64,000 nucleotides of DNA from Chrysaora quinquecirrha (GCA_014526335.1 JACTAT010000058.1:2661665-2725664), one strand, 5' to 3'. Positions 13,201 to 24,130 are shown, counted from the first letter of the stretch. The notes: generated by a model from the sequence alone, not told the origin. Translations and numbers: made by a program.

Positions 13201-15016
13201 TAGTAGATACTTAGGGTTACGGCCATTGATACCAAAGGCAAAAAAACGTTGATAATCGAGAAAACGATTAGGTATCTCGTGAATCCGGTTTTCAGGTAGA
13301 TTGTCCCTTGAGCAATCGATGTTACCCATATTAGTAGTAACAACAACGTCGACTTCCACGATCGTAATCCGATTCTGGATTGAATTGGCTGGATTATCGC
13401 ATGGATTCGTTCGATACTGAAGAAAATCATGGTAACTGTGGAGACTCCACCGAGTGTGAATAACATTAGATGGGCAATCCAGATTTCGCTTGATGTGGAT
13501 TTGTATTGAAGTGCTTCTAAGATATGGAATCTAACTGACAGAACGTCTATTATCAAACCATATAAGAAGTCAGCTAATGCTATATTAAATAGCAGCTTAT
13601 AGAACATCAACCTGAAATGATCTTTCCTCTTCATCCATATCGCATATAGTATGATTGAATTCGTAACCACTGTGGAAAATGCTAGTAAAGCTGAAATAAC
13701 AGCCGATGTGTATGACAGAACTGTATATTTATGCACCTCGCCACAAACTTTTGCGTCGCCCATTTTTAAGCTGCTTTTTAAGATTTCCTCAGATCTATTC
13801 AGTTACCTTGCCTACTTTACAAGCATCGTGAAATGTCCTGTTGACTATCTTTTTAATGGACGCAGATAAATTTTGGAATGTCCTTTCGCGAATCAGTGTA
13901 AACAGCTTAAAACAGAATAAACTTGTCTGGTACCGCGAAACAACACTGTTCTGCCATCCTTTCATGATCTCTAGCATTTCGTTGTTCCTACAACTATAAC
14001 TTTCTATTGTTCAGAGTTTTATCTGTAACCTTTATCTACCTGCAGCCATCAATTCTTGTTATTCAGAGCTTTTTCTGTAAGCCTTGTACTTGCAGTTATA
14101 AATTTACATTGTCTGCAGTGTTTTCGTAATCCAATGATATCATTCTTTTCAGTGTTTGTTTGCGCCTGATATCGTAACAATGCTTTGTACGGTTATCTGT
14201 TACCATACTCTTTAATGTTGGATATTCTGTGATTCAATGATATCACGCTGTCTAATATTCAGTTGTACCTGCAAGTTGCAATCACAACAGTTCTTGCTTA
14301 TATCTTGCTCAGCTGGCCCTTATTAGCCTGCACTGTGAGAGAAACTTTGAAATTTTATTTTAACTCAACTCTCATGGAACTAAACAGCAATTGATTCCAC
14401 ATACAGGCTAGTCCTTTATGTGCCGAGCATTATACGTTTGTCGATGTCATCGTCTCCACTCCAGCATTCTCTTTTTTGTACTGTTAACTGCAATGTTCAC
14501 TCCCTCTCGTGTGCATCTTTTTCTGAAACCTCGTGAGAGAATAAGGATTTTCGGATAGGGAACCATTTTGTGACCTTCTTTACTCTTCTCTTTGTAGTCC
14601 TTTTTTCTTTGTCCTATTAAGTCAAGTGCGCTACAACATAAAGATCTCCCATCGCCTTGTTTATAGTGTATCATTATTCTTCTGCCCTACATTTTTTATA
14701 CACCTGTTTTCAATGTACACCTACGATTTACTAGAAATCTCTGCTTGAACATCTCTACAGCAATTAATTGTGTTTGCTGACTATTTAAAGCTATGAAATA
14801 GAAATTCTCAATATCCGTGTTCCTTATTTGCGAAATCATTTAATTAATTTGACAAAACATTATGCCATGTATATTGATCGAGTGAAAGTATCTTTGAAGC
14901 AGTATCGTTGCGACACTCTTATTTAAAATGCTGTTTTTCTTTTATGCATTGTTTATTTTATTGACTATGTTCCTATCAAATGTGCTTGTATCTACAGCAT
15001 TAGGCTTATCAGGATC

Positions 15017-15108
<92 letters not shown>

Positions 15109-18100
15109 ATTGATGATGATGACGATTATGATGATGATGATGATATGATGATGATGATGATGATGATGAAATTGATGATGATGATGAAATTGATGATGAT
15201 GATGATGATGCTGATGATGACGATGATGATGGTGATAATGTTGAAGAGGAGGACGATGGTAATGACGATGATGATTATGAGCAGTTATGATAATGATTAT
15301 CATGATAATGATGATGATGATGATGACGATTATGATGACGCTGTTGATGATGATGATGATGATCATAGTGATGATGATGCTGACGATGATTATGATGACG
15401 ATGATTATAATGAAGATGTTGACAATGATGATAATGATGATGATGATTTTGATAATGATGATGATGATTTTGATGATGATGATGATGATTTTGATGACGA
15501 TGACAATGATGATGATAATAATAATCATGATGATAAATATTTTCTTCTATTTTCAGTTATCTTTTGGCAATGTCAGATTTGTCCAATAAGATCGAGAAGA
15601 AAAGATCTGAACTAAGAGAGGAACAAATTGAAAAACAAAAACTGCAAACTAAATTGGATAGTGTCTCTGATGAGAAAAAGTCTCTTGAAAGGTAAACTTT
15701 ATATCATATAGAACCATACTGTCTTTTTAGAAGTTTCAGAAGTTTTGCCCGTGATTGCAGTAGTTTTTTCAGCGCCATTGTTCTCTTCAGTTGTTTATCT
15801 TTCTGTTGTTCAACCTTTTCTTGGTTTCCTAGGTATTTCGAGGACTTAGAACAAAAAGCAGTCGTACAGCGTCCATTGACAGACAAACGAAAAAAAGAAA
15901 CACTGTTTCTCAAAGAAAAAACAAAGGAATATGATAATATGATCCAGAACCTTCAGGTATGTTCTATCGTAGCACTGTGTTAGGCCTTTTGCCAAACGAT
16001 CAAATATTCTTTGTCAAGCATATGCAATTTGCTTATCAAGCAATTTTTGAAGGCTTGATTACGTCATTAAACATTGCTTGACAAGCAGAAATGAGCAACA
16101 TTGCTTTGCAATGCTTGAAAAATGCAAAACATGTCTAATTTGATGCAAGCAAAATAATCCTTGACAAGCATTGCTGTTCGACGTGTGGCCAAACGGTAAA
16201 CATTTTTCTTGACAAGCAAATTGTTCATATTTTTAGCGAATAATGTTTCGTTGTTTGGCAGTGTTTCTTGTTATTATCTTTTCAAGGATGTGATAAGCCA
16301 AGTTGGTCTGTCTGATGATATACGTCATGAAAATCTGGAGCAACTGAGTGAGGTGATTCGAGTATTATTCAGTTATTACCTATGCTGTTACTTTACAGCA
16401 CACCATGGCCTAGATATCTACCACTTCAATGGATCAATTTAACCTCAGATCTGAACTTTATTTTGATCTGACCTTGACCTAAGCCGTGGCTACATATGCG
16501 ATTTTTTCCTGTTCTTGCGATACGTAACACCTGGAAATGTCTTGTTCTGAGAAGCCCTGGTGTGGCTACAGGCTGCGACATAAATTCTGCGACATAAGTT
16601 CTGCGACAATCAGCTTGCGCGGTTAGAAAAATGGTCCTAGAAAATGTCCAGGAAAACGCGCTAAAACAATACACTGTTATGCGTCGCCAATGCAAAAAAC
16701 CGGGTACATTTCCTCAAGTCGAAGAACATTTTGTTCGAAAATCTATCCCTAGCTACACATGCTACCATTGTTTTTACAGTCGCGGCGGCAATTTTTTATC
16801 ATGTTTTTTTGCTATTTCAAGGAAAAAGTCGTACTTGAGCCCTTCTTTATTTGACCTTAGACTCGACCTTAGATATGACTTTTAAACTTAGTTGACCTTG
16901 GTTCTTTATATGACCTTTATTACGTTTCATGTACAATGTTTTGACCTCAGTGTCATCCAGTGTCATATCTGCCTTCGTGTACCTTTGTAACCCGATTTTC
17001 TTTTCTTAGGAATTCAACGAAATACGTGGACAAATCAATGTCTTGAAAACGAGATTGTCAAGCTTTCACAGTTTACCTCCGGTAAATAGTAATAAAATTT
17101 TGATTTCATTTAAGTAAATTTTGGTTTCTTAACATTCACTCACTACTTCAACAGTAACTGAAGGACCCAAAACAGATATATATTTGTTAGTGTTTAGTCC
17201 ACCCTAAACCCCCAAGTGATCGCCCTGATCCGACACCCTTCTCCCCCCTACCCCAACCGGCATCTCTCTTGAGGATGGTCTAGGCCAAGCAAAAACGCTG
17301 TTCCCTTAAAGTGAACGGAAACCCCCCGGTGGCCAGTGAGTAGGGCTCAGCTTTTAACCTGTTGCTTCTCTTCATTTGTAAATAAACTTGTTTGATGAAG
17401 GGTATTAAGTACGAAATGTGCTAATTCGAATTTGACGATAGTTTATATGGAAAGGAAAAAAAAACTCAAGAGAAACAAATCTTGTCTTCTTAATTCTTCA
17501 ATAATAAGCCTGTTTTGTAACCTCTTATAGATGTAAACCTCTTATAGATGTAAACCTCTTATAGATGTAACCTCTTTTAGTTATAGATGTAAACGGCCAT
17601 TGATTCTTATAAACGCCCTCTTTTAAGAGGGACGTTTATTAATAGTGGGGGGGCGTTTGAAATTAAAGGCTTTTAATTGAAGTAATACGGTATAGCATTC
17701 TTATACTATGGTACCAATATTTTTTCAGGATATGTCGTTGGCAAGAGTAAAGATAGAAGAAGCTAAGCAAAACTTGGTAAGATGAACCATTACCCTTTAC
17801 TTCAATTACTTGTTGTTAAAATCCATATGGCAAGCCGAGCAAGCAGGCTATGTATTTAAACATGTTGATAGTTCTCAGCAAGCATTATCAAGCAGTATTT
17901 TTTGGCAGTACTGGTTGGAACTTGTAGCAGCTATTGGGTGCTTAATTGCCGATATTCTAAAAACCTGGGTTCTCTCTTTCACCAATCTCGAAAGTCGAAA
18001 ATCGCCCCCGAAATTTGGTAGCTACATCCCCGTACACCAAGGTAGCGTAGCTTATTATCTTTCTGTCAGACAGACAAATGTAGCAGCAAGGGCTGTAGTC

Positions 18101-18499
18101 TTAACAACCACTCACACTTTGTTGTGCATTTTTCTTGATTGATAGATTTATTGGTTGATTGATCGATTGATTGATCCCCAGTCCTTCTTCTCTATGTGAC
18201 AGCACCTGTTGAATTTTTTTGCCTGAAATTGCAGAGAGCTAGGGAGCTTGATGACCAGTTTGACCTTGCTGGGACTCATACCCACAACTATAGATTGCGA
18301 CCCCGAATCGCTCATCACTTTGACCGTTTTCGGTCGTTTTCTCTAAGAATATTTGTCCAGCCATATTGCTAGCCCTATTGCTTATGTTATAACCCTTTTT
18401 TCCTGTTTTATTTGAATGTAACATATATGTTAAATTATATCTTTCTAGGCACTACTCGAAAAGGAACTGTACACGGATCTTGAGACATTAAACCTATGA
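10228..18499 (+). CDS. HAUS1: HAUS augmin-like complex subunit 1
   Basis: Subunit 1 of augmin, the complex that brings gamma-tubulin to existing spindle microtubules for branching nucleation. Nine exons: 10228-10275 (ATG), 10915-11089, 12191-12323, 15557-15691, 15833-15956, 16287-16352, 17010-17081, 17729-17776, 18449-18499 (TGA). All have GT/AG borders and matching phases and total 852 nt (283 aa; human about 278). The start of exon 2 gives VNVWLENIFSPHSVPQYEIN, the characteristic HAUS1 N-terminal block with the PQYE motif. Exons 4-7 are helical coiled coil rich in Lys/Glu (SDLSNKIEKKRSELREEQIE). The tail reads DMSLARVKIEEAKQNL then ALLEKELYTDLETLNL, matching the family C-terminus in order and spacing. 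The third intron (12324-15556) holds a TTCCA-rich block, an antisense GPCR gene and a GAT microsatellite. The first intron is about 640 bases. Identification rests on remembered family motifs; no frame break is seen. Confidence 0.92.
11670..11925 (+). repeat. Family E interspersed repeat, copy 2
   Basis: CTGTCCACATTAAAACCAAA, TGTAGACAGAAAG and CAAGCTGATTGGTGTTTAAA match the other copies. The right flank GGTCTGTTTCTGATGTTCAT then CCTCTGAGGAGTG matches the outer arm of the 49530-49790 copy, so the family probably has inverted ends of about 40 bp. Confidence 0.65.
12340..12710 (+). repeat. Degenerate TTCCA (CATTTCATTCCATTCC) block
   Basis: About 370 bp of irregular TTCCATTTCATTCCATTCC repeats in the third HAUS1 intron, resembling the simple pentamer of classical satellites. 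Non-coding. Confidence 0.75.
12817..13763 (-). CDS. Class A (rhodopsin-like) GPCR, one apparent frameshift
   Basis: Intronless seven-helix receptor nested antisense in the third HAUS1 intron. Helices 1-5 lie in one frame (13763 down to 13146). They contain the TM2 LALAD-like motif (NIALADFLYG), the end of TM3 with FFSIERIHAI (Glu-Arg-Ile in place of Asp-Arg-Tyr), and the TM4 block with IWVTSIAQG. Helices 6-7 lie in another frame ending at 12817: TM6 reads ERAATYSFLKMLLVFAGSY, and TM7 has SGPLLRAIVFL where NPxxY is usual. The second frame stays open upstream through the third intracellular loop and meets the first frame at the A-runs near 13172-13187. One missing A there would join KLIK to KTRKNGRSHGPAVNRN and give about 315 aa, a normal class A length. 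Divergent DRY and NPxxY motifs like these fit invertebrate orphan receptors. Ligand unknown. A recent pseudogene is possible, but an assembly indel is more likely. Confidence 0.85.
15018..15535 (+). repeat. GAT/GATGAC microsatellite
   Basis: A pure GAT run followed by interrupted GAT/GAC/GAA triplets right up to the acceptor of HAUS1 exon 15557-15691. Long frames here are artefacts. Confidence 0.9.
15983..16262. mobile_element. MITE family A, copy 4
   Basis: Begins GGCCTTTTGCCAAACGATCA after TTA and ends GTTTCGTTGTTTGGCAG. In the HAUS1 intron just before exon 16287-16352; its end is only about 25 bases from the exon. Confidence 0.72.
17521..17605 (+). repeat. Short tandem repeat CCTCTTATAGATGTAAA
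   Basis: Three to four 17 bp copies in a HAUS1 intron. Confidence 0.7.
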
Positions 18500-19722
18500 T
18501 CGTATCACAAAAAACCTTAGAGAAGTTTTGAAGTGAGCATTTCTGTGGATGATAGAAGGAACACTGTCTAGAGACCATTCATGTTTGTGAGGTAAATTCA
18601 ATATGGACGCTACGTAAAACATCAAGAGGTAACTATTTAAAACTTTTGATAACGAATTCTATGAATGAAGGGGGATTCTGTAAGAAGTCTGATATGATCA
18701 CTACTCTCCGTCAAGATGGAAACGTTTGTTGAGCACCAAACGCAGATTGGCCTGGGTTCTAGTCTCTGGTACAAAATGCTATGCCTTCGTGAGCAATAGG
18801 CCACGCAAGACGGAAAAATTTCTTGAGTTCTTTGACTAAAGTAGATCTGATCGAATATCTTAAAAAAGAAACCTTGATATTACTTCATCCTGTCACTAAA
18901 AGCATATAAAGACAAACTGGAAGATCTAGTTACCTTGACTGGTTTATTCGACAAAACGATATGGATTATTCTCCTAGAACGATTTTTTGCGAATTGATCT
19001 CGTCTGCGAAATCGCCTACAGTTAAATTATTTATATTCCTCTGCAAATTAATGGTTTTGATGCTTAATTATTATTGCGAAGCAGAGACTTTATCTGTGAA
19101 TAACCAGAATAAGGCGGGGCATTTTCTGGCGATAAAGCTTTGAGAAAATTTTGCGGCTTCAAATTTGATTTCAAAGACAAGTTCCTTATTTCTTATAAAC
19201 TCCCGTTTCGTGCTGTGCGGTGAAGAAAACACGCTTTAAAAGGAAAAGCGTTGTAAGAAAAGTGGAAAAATTTAGCCTGAATTCGGGAATAATGTTCTGA
19301 TAGGATAAAAAAACTATTTGTTTTAAGCGATTACGGTATTTATTGTTCAGGGCTCTTTAATAATAAATTAAGGTTTTAGTTGCTAATTTACTACGCGTTA
19401 GGTTTATGTGACTTTAGATGCAAAGGTGCGAGTAATGTGTGGCGTTGAAGTGAATGCTTGAAAAGTTATAGTGCTTGTAGAAATTGTGGAAAATAGTACG
19501 ATGAATTGAGGAGGATACTTTTGACGTCTTAGCCAATAGACAGCTAAGTTGGTCTTGTGCAACCATCGAGAATATAGCAGCAATGTAGCTACTTAACAAC
19601 TGGTTAAACAAACGGATAGTTGCTTCCATGATAAAGTAACGATGCAGTGCAAGGAGTTTCCCGAGGAGTATTCTCCTCTGCAATTAGAAGACCATAGACA
19701 CTATTATTTGCTATCAGCATCC
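18500..19722. other. Gap between HAUS1 and the 642-aa ORF
   Basis: 3' flank of HAUS1. No gene, known repeat family or RNA gene recognised; an AATAAA is at 19362-19367. Confidence 0.5.
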
Positions 19723-19771
19723 ATGTATAAAAGTCTCTCTGAAAAGAAGAGAGCAACTAGAGATCCATGAC

Positions 19772-21700
19772 TTGAAAGGAGTTCTGAAGAAGTTAATAGA
19801 GGTTGTTGGATTATGTGAACAAATGATGGACAATAAAAGCGAAGATGCGTCGTTATTTGCAGACTTAGAATCTTATGGGTGCTGTGGCGAGGCTTCTAGA
19901 TATCAGAGAAGAGAAGTGATGTCGAGGAATAGTGCTGTAGAGGCTAGAGATTACAATGAGGATGCCTTTGACAGCAAAGGAATATCAAATCGGTATCCTA
20001 GATTATCGTCTAATCAGAGACGGAAGTACGAGACGCCTTCTTGTTCTGCAGCATCAACTACCCATGCCACTGAGAATCTGCGATTAGGTTCCCAGTATCC
20101 TGCGTCGCTGGACCTACCAGGCGAAATAAGCACGGATGAAAACAGTTTTACAGCAGATTTATGTTCCGATGATGAATTTGCCGTGTCCAGTCCAGATGAG
20201 GTTGACAGTAGCGAGTATGATGCCGATAATGAAGATACCTGGGAGCAACTGAAGCTGGTACAAAGGCGATGGGAGAGAGGAGGTACTGAAGTTATAAGAG
20301 AGAAATATGGAATTAGTAGTGAAAAGATTTCATTGCATGATAGTTGTATTGCCTTGGATAGTAAAGCTTTAGCTGAAGGCAATGATAACAAAACGAGAAA
20401 CAGCAACACGGATAATTTTCGGAATTGGATCGAGAGCAGCCAACGATGGCGAGAAGGGGCGAGTATGAGAAAAGGAGTTTCGGAGAGTAAGAAACTTACA
20501 GCTAAAGAAATGTATGGGAAATGCGAAGGATATTTCAGGCGGCTTGGTCTGAAGATAGAGGACAGCATTACTAGACAGCAATCTTCGATGATAGGGCACA
20601 AACTTGGTACAGAATTTCTTGGAGACAGAGGAAAAACCAGTGGGGAAGTATTGGATGGGAGACGTGATGGCAAAAAGAGCAACAAGATTGATGGGGAGCG
20701 TGGTCTCTTGATAAAGGACAAGTTTTGTCAACAGCAATCGATCAGGAGAAGACACAGACATAGACATGAAATTATGGGGGATGCGAGGAAGTGCGTCGAG
20801 TTTTATCGAAGCAATCACGACAATCAATACACCTGGATTGATGTGGACCGTGATCTGTTGATAAAGGACAATTTTACTAGACAGCAAGCTGTCGGAAAGG
20901 GGTACAAACGCGGAAAAGAAAGTATTGTAGAGAGAGGAAAATACATTGAAAATGATAAAAGCTATCATGATAATCATTATAGCCGAATTGATGCAGAGCA
21001 TGATTTCATAGTAAAGGACTATCTTACAAGACAAAAAGGGTACAAACGCGGAAAAGAAAGTATTGTAGGTAGACGTAAAGACATTGAAAATGATGAAAGT
21101 TATCATGATAATCATTATACCCGGATTGGTGCAGAGTATGGTCTCATGATAAAGGGCAACTCTCCCAGACAACAAAAGACAAGGATGGAGCGGAGAAAAG
21201 AAAGTTTCTGTGATGGAGGGAATCGTGTTAACTTTGAGAGATACAAACATTACAGTCGTTATAGCCAGCTCTATGCTGATGGCAGGGTCCAAAGCATTTT
21301 TGACTACGATGCAGATACTGAAGGTGTAATCCAGCGATCTGTCATCAAGAAATTCCCATTTATTGAGAGTCCCATTGACAAAAAGGTATATTCTATCGAA
21401 AGCAACAGTAAAAGTTTGAAAACAGGGGATGCACATGAAGATGAAACAGTGTTTCTGGATAGCAGGTTGTTGCATGTTTTGAGATGGAGAATGGCATTGA
21501 AAAGGGCGTTTAAAGCAATAGATAATGTTTTGACAAAGTTGGAACATATTGGAAAACGTGACAGTAAGCCAGCTGCAATGTTATTGGGGATGCGTGCAGA
21601 AACATTAGAGAGATTGAAATTGTCTGAGGAAACTATTGAGGTATTCGAGAACTCAGCGATTGAGGAGGAAAATAACTTGGAACGGTATTTACATTTGTAG
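19772..21700 (+). CDS. Unrecognised acidic/basic repeat protein (up to ~642 aa)
   Basis: I do not recognise this protein. It is a long open frame (about 640 codons, TAG at 21698-21700) in a region where non-coding frames rarely exceed 100 codons. The centre (about 20690-21190) carries a repeat of roughly 46 residues whose core reads GYKRGKESIV...IENDKSYHDNHY. Two clear copies start at 20900 and 21038 (period 138 bp), with degenerate flanking copies. The C-terminus (about 21470-21690) is helical and Leu/Arg-rich (LRWRMALKRAFKAIDNVL). No signal peptide or membrane segment is seen. The frame is open upstream of 19772 without an ATG. The first internal ATG pair begins QMMDNKSED near 19821. An ATG at 19723 opens another frame (MYKSLSEKKRATRDP, then stop); one base removed at about 19767 would fuse it to DLKGVLKKL and give a clean start. 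An upstream exon is the other option. Probably lineage-specific. Confidence 0.6.
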   Translation: MKGVLKKLIEVVGLCEQMMDNKSEDASLFADLESYGCCGEASRYQRREVMSRNSAVEARDYNEDAFDSKGISNRYPRLSSNQRRKYETPSCSAASTTHATENLRLGSQYPASLDLPGEISTDENSFTADLCSDDEFAVSSPDEVDSSEYDADNEDTWEQLKLVQRRWERGGTEVIREKYGISSEKISLHDSCIALDSKALAEGNDNKTRNSNTDNFRNWIESSQRWREGASMRKGVSESKKLTAKEMYGKCEGYFRRLGLKIEDSITRQQSSMIGHKLGTEFLGDRGKTSGEVLDGRRDGKKSNKIDGERGLLIKDKFCQQQSIRRRHRHRHEIMGDARKCVEFYRSNHDNQYTWIDVDRDLLIKDNFTRQQAVGKGYKRGKESIVERGKYIENDKSYHDNHYSRIDAEHDFIVKDYLTRQKGYKRGKESIVGRRKDIENDESYHDNHYTRIGAEYGLMIKGNSPRQQKTRMERRKESFCDGGNRVNFERYKHYSRYSQLYADGRVQSIFDYDADTEGVIQRSVIKKFPFIESPIDKKVYSIESNSKSLKTGDAHEDETVFLDSRLLHVLRWRMALKRAFKAIDNVLTKLEHIGKRDSKPAAMLLGMRAETLERLKLSEETIEVFENSAIEEENNLERYLHL

Positions 21701-21884
21701 TGGGTATATACTCATATAGTAAAGTCGGGGAGATTATCCCTGGGTTTTGCTTCAGATCAGCAACTTCAGTCTCCGCCGTTTTCGCTACTAGGGCGTAAAA
21801 GTAAATGATGATTCAACTATGGAGTACGAAAATAATTATCCAAGGATTAGTAGAAGGAGAAATACCAAGAGGTAGACCAAGAAG

Positions 21885-21978
21885 GTGAAGGTGAAGGTGA
21901 TATGGTGTTTTAGCGCCAGTCGCTAGGATCTCAGTAGTAGGTTAACTAATCGAGACCTCGACCCTGGCTGTGACGATA
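21885..21978 (-). repeat. tRNA-related SINE-like repeat, truncated
   Basis: This copy contains only the tail half (GAAGGTGAAGGTG to CTCGACCCTGGCTGTGACG). The tRNA-like head with the B box is missing, as expected for a copy truncated during reverse transcription. Confidence 0.65.
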
Positions 21979-23072
21979 TCTGCTAAGAAGACAATGGATG
22001 GACGATATCTGCGAAATATCAGGAAGAGGTGTGTCAGAGGTGTCGAGACGAGCGCTAAACAGAAGAGAATGGAGGAGTGACGTAATAAATTGGGTGCACC
22101 AACGGCCCTAATGGGCTACGAAGAAGAAGAACTATGGAGTCACTGCATTGGGAGAGGGTGGGGGTACATTAGTTCTTGACAATGTCTGGTTTTTTATTCT
22201 TTGTTTCCATCACAAACATAGGCATGCGAAGCTCTTAAAAGTGGGGGGGGGGGCAACAACGAAAAGAGGCACTTGTCCACTCTTGCTTTGGTGACGTAAC
22301 GTTTATCTTAAGGCTTATTGCCGTGAAGTTGAGGAAAAAATTTGGCAGAAGTGTCTCAAAGCAGTTTAGGTAGGTAGAGTAGGGTCTTCTGGCAGCAATA
22401 GAGCTCTTTCAAGTTGCTAGAAAGAGGAACTTATTGTGAAGAGGACTGGCATTTATTAGAGGTACTTGGATGCAGAAAAGGGGGAACTTTTTACTGACTT
22501 CAGAAAAGTGGGTGGTCATGGCCCCTTTTCCCCATTTCCTATGCCCATGATGTCAGATTGTGTGATCAAAGAGACAAGACAAACTGTTAAAAACTTTGTT
22601 TAACCAGTTTAACGCACTTCACAAATCCCCACAAAAATGGTATGTCTTCATTACTTTTTCATTATTTCTGATAATGTCTGGACACCCTGTGGTTACTCCA
22701 CTAAACTGAAGTTGTATTTTTCCCTGACCGGCAGTTTGTTCTGGCGATCATTCTAAATCAAGATAACTAAATGTTTTCAGAGAGTTAAAGTTTAAATTTG
22801 GGAATTTTGTAGGAAATTTTCAAGTTTTTAACAATGGATCTGGAGGATGGATGAGGCCTTGACCTGATGGCTGTGATTTTGCTATGGCTAAGGCTTGCAC
22901 ACCAACCTAACTATAAATCCTGATTCCACAAGCTTCCCAGCATACTTGGTTAGACAATGCTCTCAGAAAGGTAGGGTCAAGAGATGTTTCCCTCCTTGAG
23001 TCACTGGCAAGGATGACTTTGAATATTTTCATTACAAACAGTATAAAAAAATTAATCACATCATAAACTCTC
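21979..23072. other. Gap before the racemase, no gene seen
   Basis: After the truncated SINE I see only non-coding sequence with a G10 run (22242-22251). No feature supported. Confidence 0.5.
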
Positions 23073-23145
23073 TATGCGTTATGTGTGTATCATGTAAAAA
23101 TATATCAAATTGCATAATGTGTGTATCATGTAAAAATATATCAAA
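23073..23145 (+). repeat. Two 36 bp tandem copies just past the racemase stop
   Basis: TATGTGTGTATCATGTAAAA then ATATATCAAATT is repeated twice and abuts the last racemase codons; it would be in the 3' UTR. Confidence 0.75.
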
Positions 23146-23146
23146 T

Positions 23147-24130
23147 TCATTTCTTCATCCATGGTAGTTTCTCTAGATCTACGTTTCCTCCTGAAAGCAC
23201 CACCCCAATTTTTTCAAGAGATTTATACTCATTCTTAAATCTCTCACTCACTACAGCTGCCACAGCAACAGCAGAAGAAGGCTCAACCACAACTTTCATT
23301 CTCTCAAAAACAAGTTTCATGGCATCAGCAATCTCATTTTCAGTCATGACAATCACATCCGTGATACTATCACGTATAATCGGCCATGCAACATCACCAA
23401 CATTCATCTTCAACCCTTCTGCAATTGTGTCTGGGGGGCTTGCATTACGTAGCAACTTCTTTGCAGCAAATGATCTTGCACAATCATCAGCATTCAGGGG
23501 CTCTGCAGCAAAAATCTTGATATTGGGATTCAGACCTTTAGCTGCAACACAGATGCCACTCAGCATACCTCCTCCACTGACAGGCACTACTAATGCCTCT
23601 AAATCAGGCATTTCTTCAAGAATTTCCAAAGCCATTGTACCTTGACCTGCAATAACATCGGGGTGGTTTGATGATGATATGAAAAGTGCATCATCTCCAT
23701 ACTTGTCTAATATCTTCTGGGCTGCTGCCTCACGTTGTTCTTGTGCTGCTCCACTTTCAACGATGTTTGCTCCATACTGGCTGACTGCGTTCTTCTTCAC
23801 TTGTGGTGATATATCTGGCATGACCACATAAGCAGTCAAATCATTGTTTTCAGCAGCCAAGGCAACAGCTTGGGCGTGGTTCCCACTACTGTGTGTGACT
23901 ATAATTGGTTTTCTGTCCTTGTTACTTTCTAGATATTTAACAACAGTATTAGTTGCACCTCTGATTTTAAAAGCTCCAATTTTCTGGAAATTCTCACATT
24001 TGAAGAAAAGTTTCTTTCCACTTGCCTTGTCGAAGAACTGGCTTGTGATTATTGGTGTCCGGTGAATAAATGGGCGGATTCTTTCAGCTGCTTTCTTGAC
24101 ATCAGATAAATTCACTTTATAGGACGCCAT
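23147..24130 (-). CDS. SRR: Serine racemase family enzyme, probable aspartate racemase
   Basis: PLP-dependent fold-type II racemase/dehydratase of 327 aa (human SRR 340 aa), intact and intronless from ATG 24130. The PLP lysine is Lys55 in GAFKIRGA. The catalytic serine region is THSSGNHAQA (Ser81-Ser82, facing the human Ser84 site). The glycine loop binding PLP phosphate is SGGGML. The metal-site residues of the human enzyme are kept in AAEPLNADDC, and the PLP-ring serine is in VLSGGNVDL. At residues 152-154 it has three serines (FISSSNHPDVIAGQG) where human SRR has His-Pro-Asn. This triple-serine loop has been proposed to confer aspartate racemase activity in invertebrate members of the family. 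The human C-terminal PDZ-binding tail is absent; this protein ends in WMKK. Cytosolic role: making D-Asp and/or D-Ser, with possible dehydratase side activity. Threonine dehydratase is the main alternative, but the whole length matches animal SRR better. Confidence 0.93.
   Translation of the reverse strand: MASYKVNLSDVKKAAERIRPFIHRTPIITSQFFDKASGKKLFFKCENFQKIGAFKIRGATNTVVKYLESNKDRKPIIVTHSSGNHAQAVALAAENNDLTAYVVMPDISPQVKKNAVSQYGANIVESGAAQEQREAAAQKILDKYGDDALFISSSNHPDVIAGQGTMALEILEEMPDLEALVVPVSGGGMLSGICVAAKGLNPNIKIFAAEPLNADDCARSFAAKKLLRNASPPDTIAEGLKMNVGDVAWPIIRDSITDVIVMTENEIADAMKLVFERMKVVVEPSSAVAVAAVVSERFKNEYKSLEKIGVVLSGGNVDLEKLPWMKK

Noticed and set aside
14992..15615. Poly-Ile/Met/Asp open frames over the GAT run
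   Set aside because: Microsatellite translated in every frame; only the end (15557 on) is a real HAUS1 exon in a different context.
18230..18290. Candidate HAUS1 exon after TGCAG reading RARELDDQF
   Set aside because: The next real exon (18449-18499) joins directly in phase to exon 17729-17776 and matches the family tail; including this piece would add unmatched residues and a stop.
20014..21547. Two long minus-strand open frames (235 and 392 codons)
   Set aside because: Shadows of the plus-strand 642-codon frame; composition (Leu/Ile/Phe/Ser from AT-rich antisense) fits a shadow.
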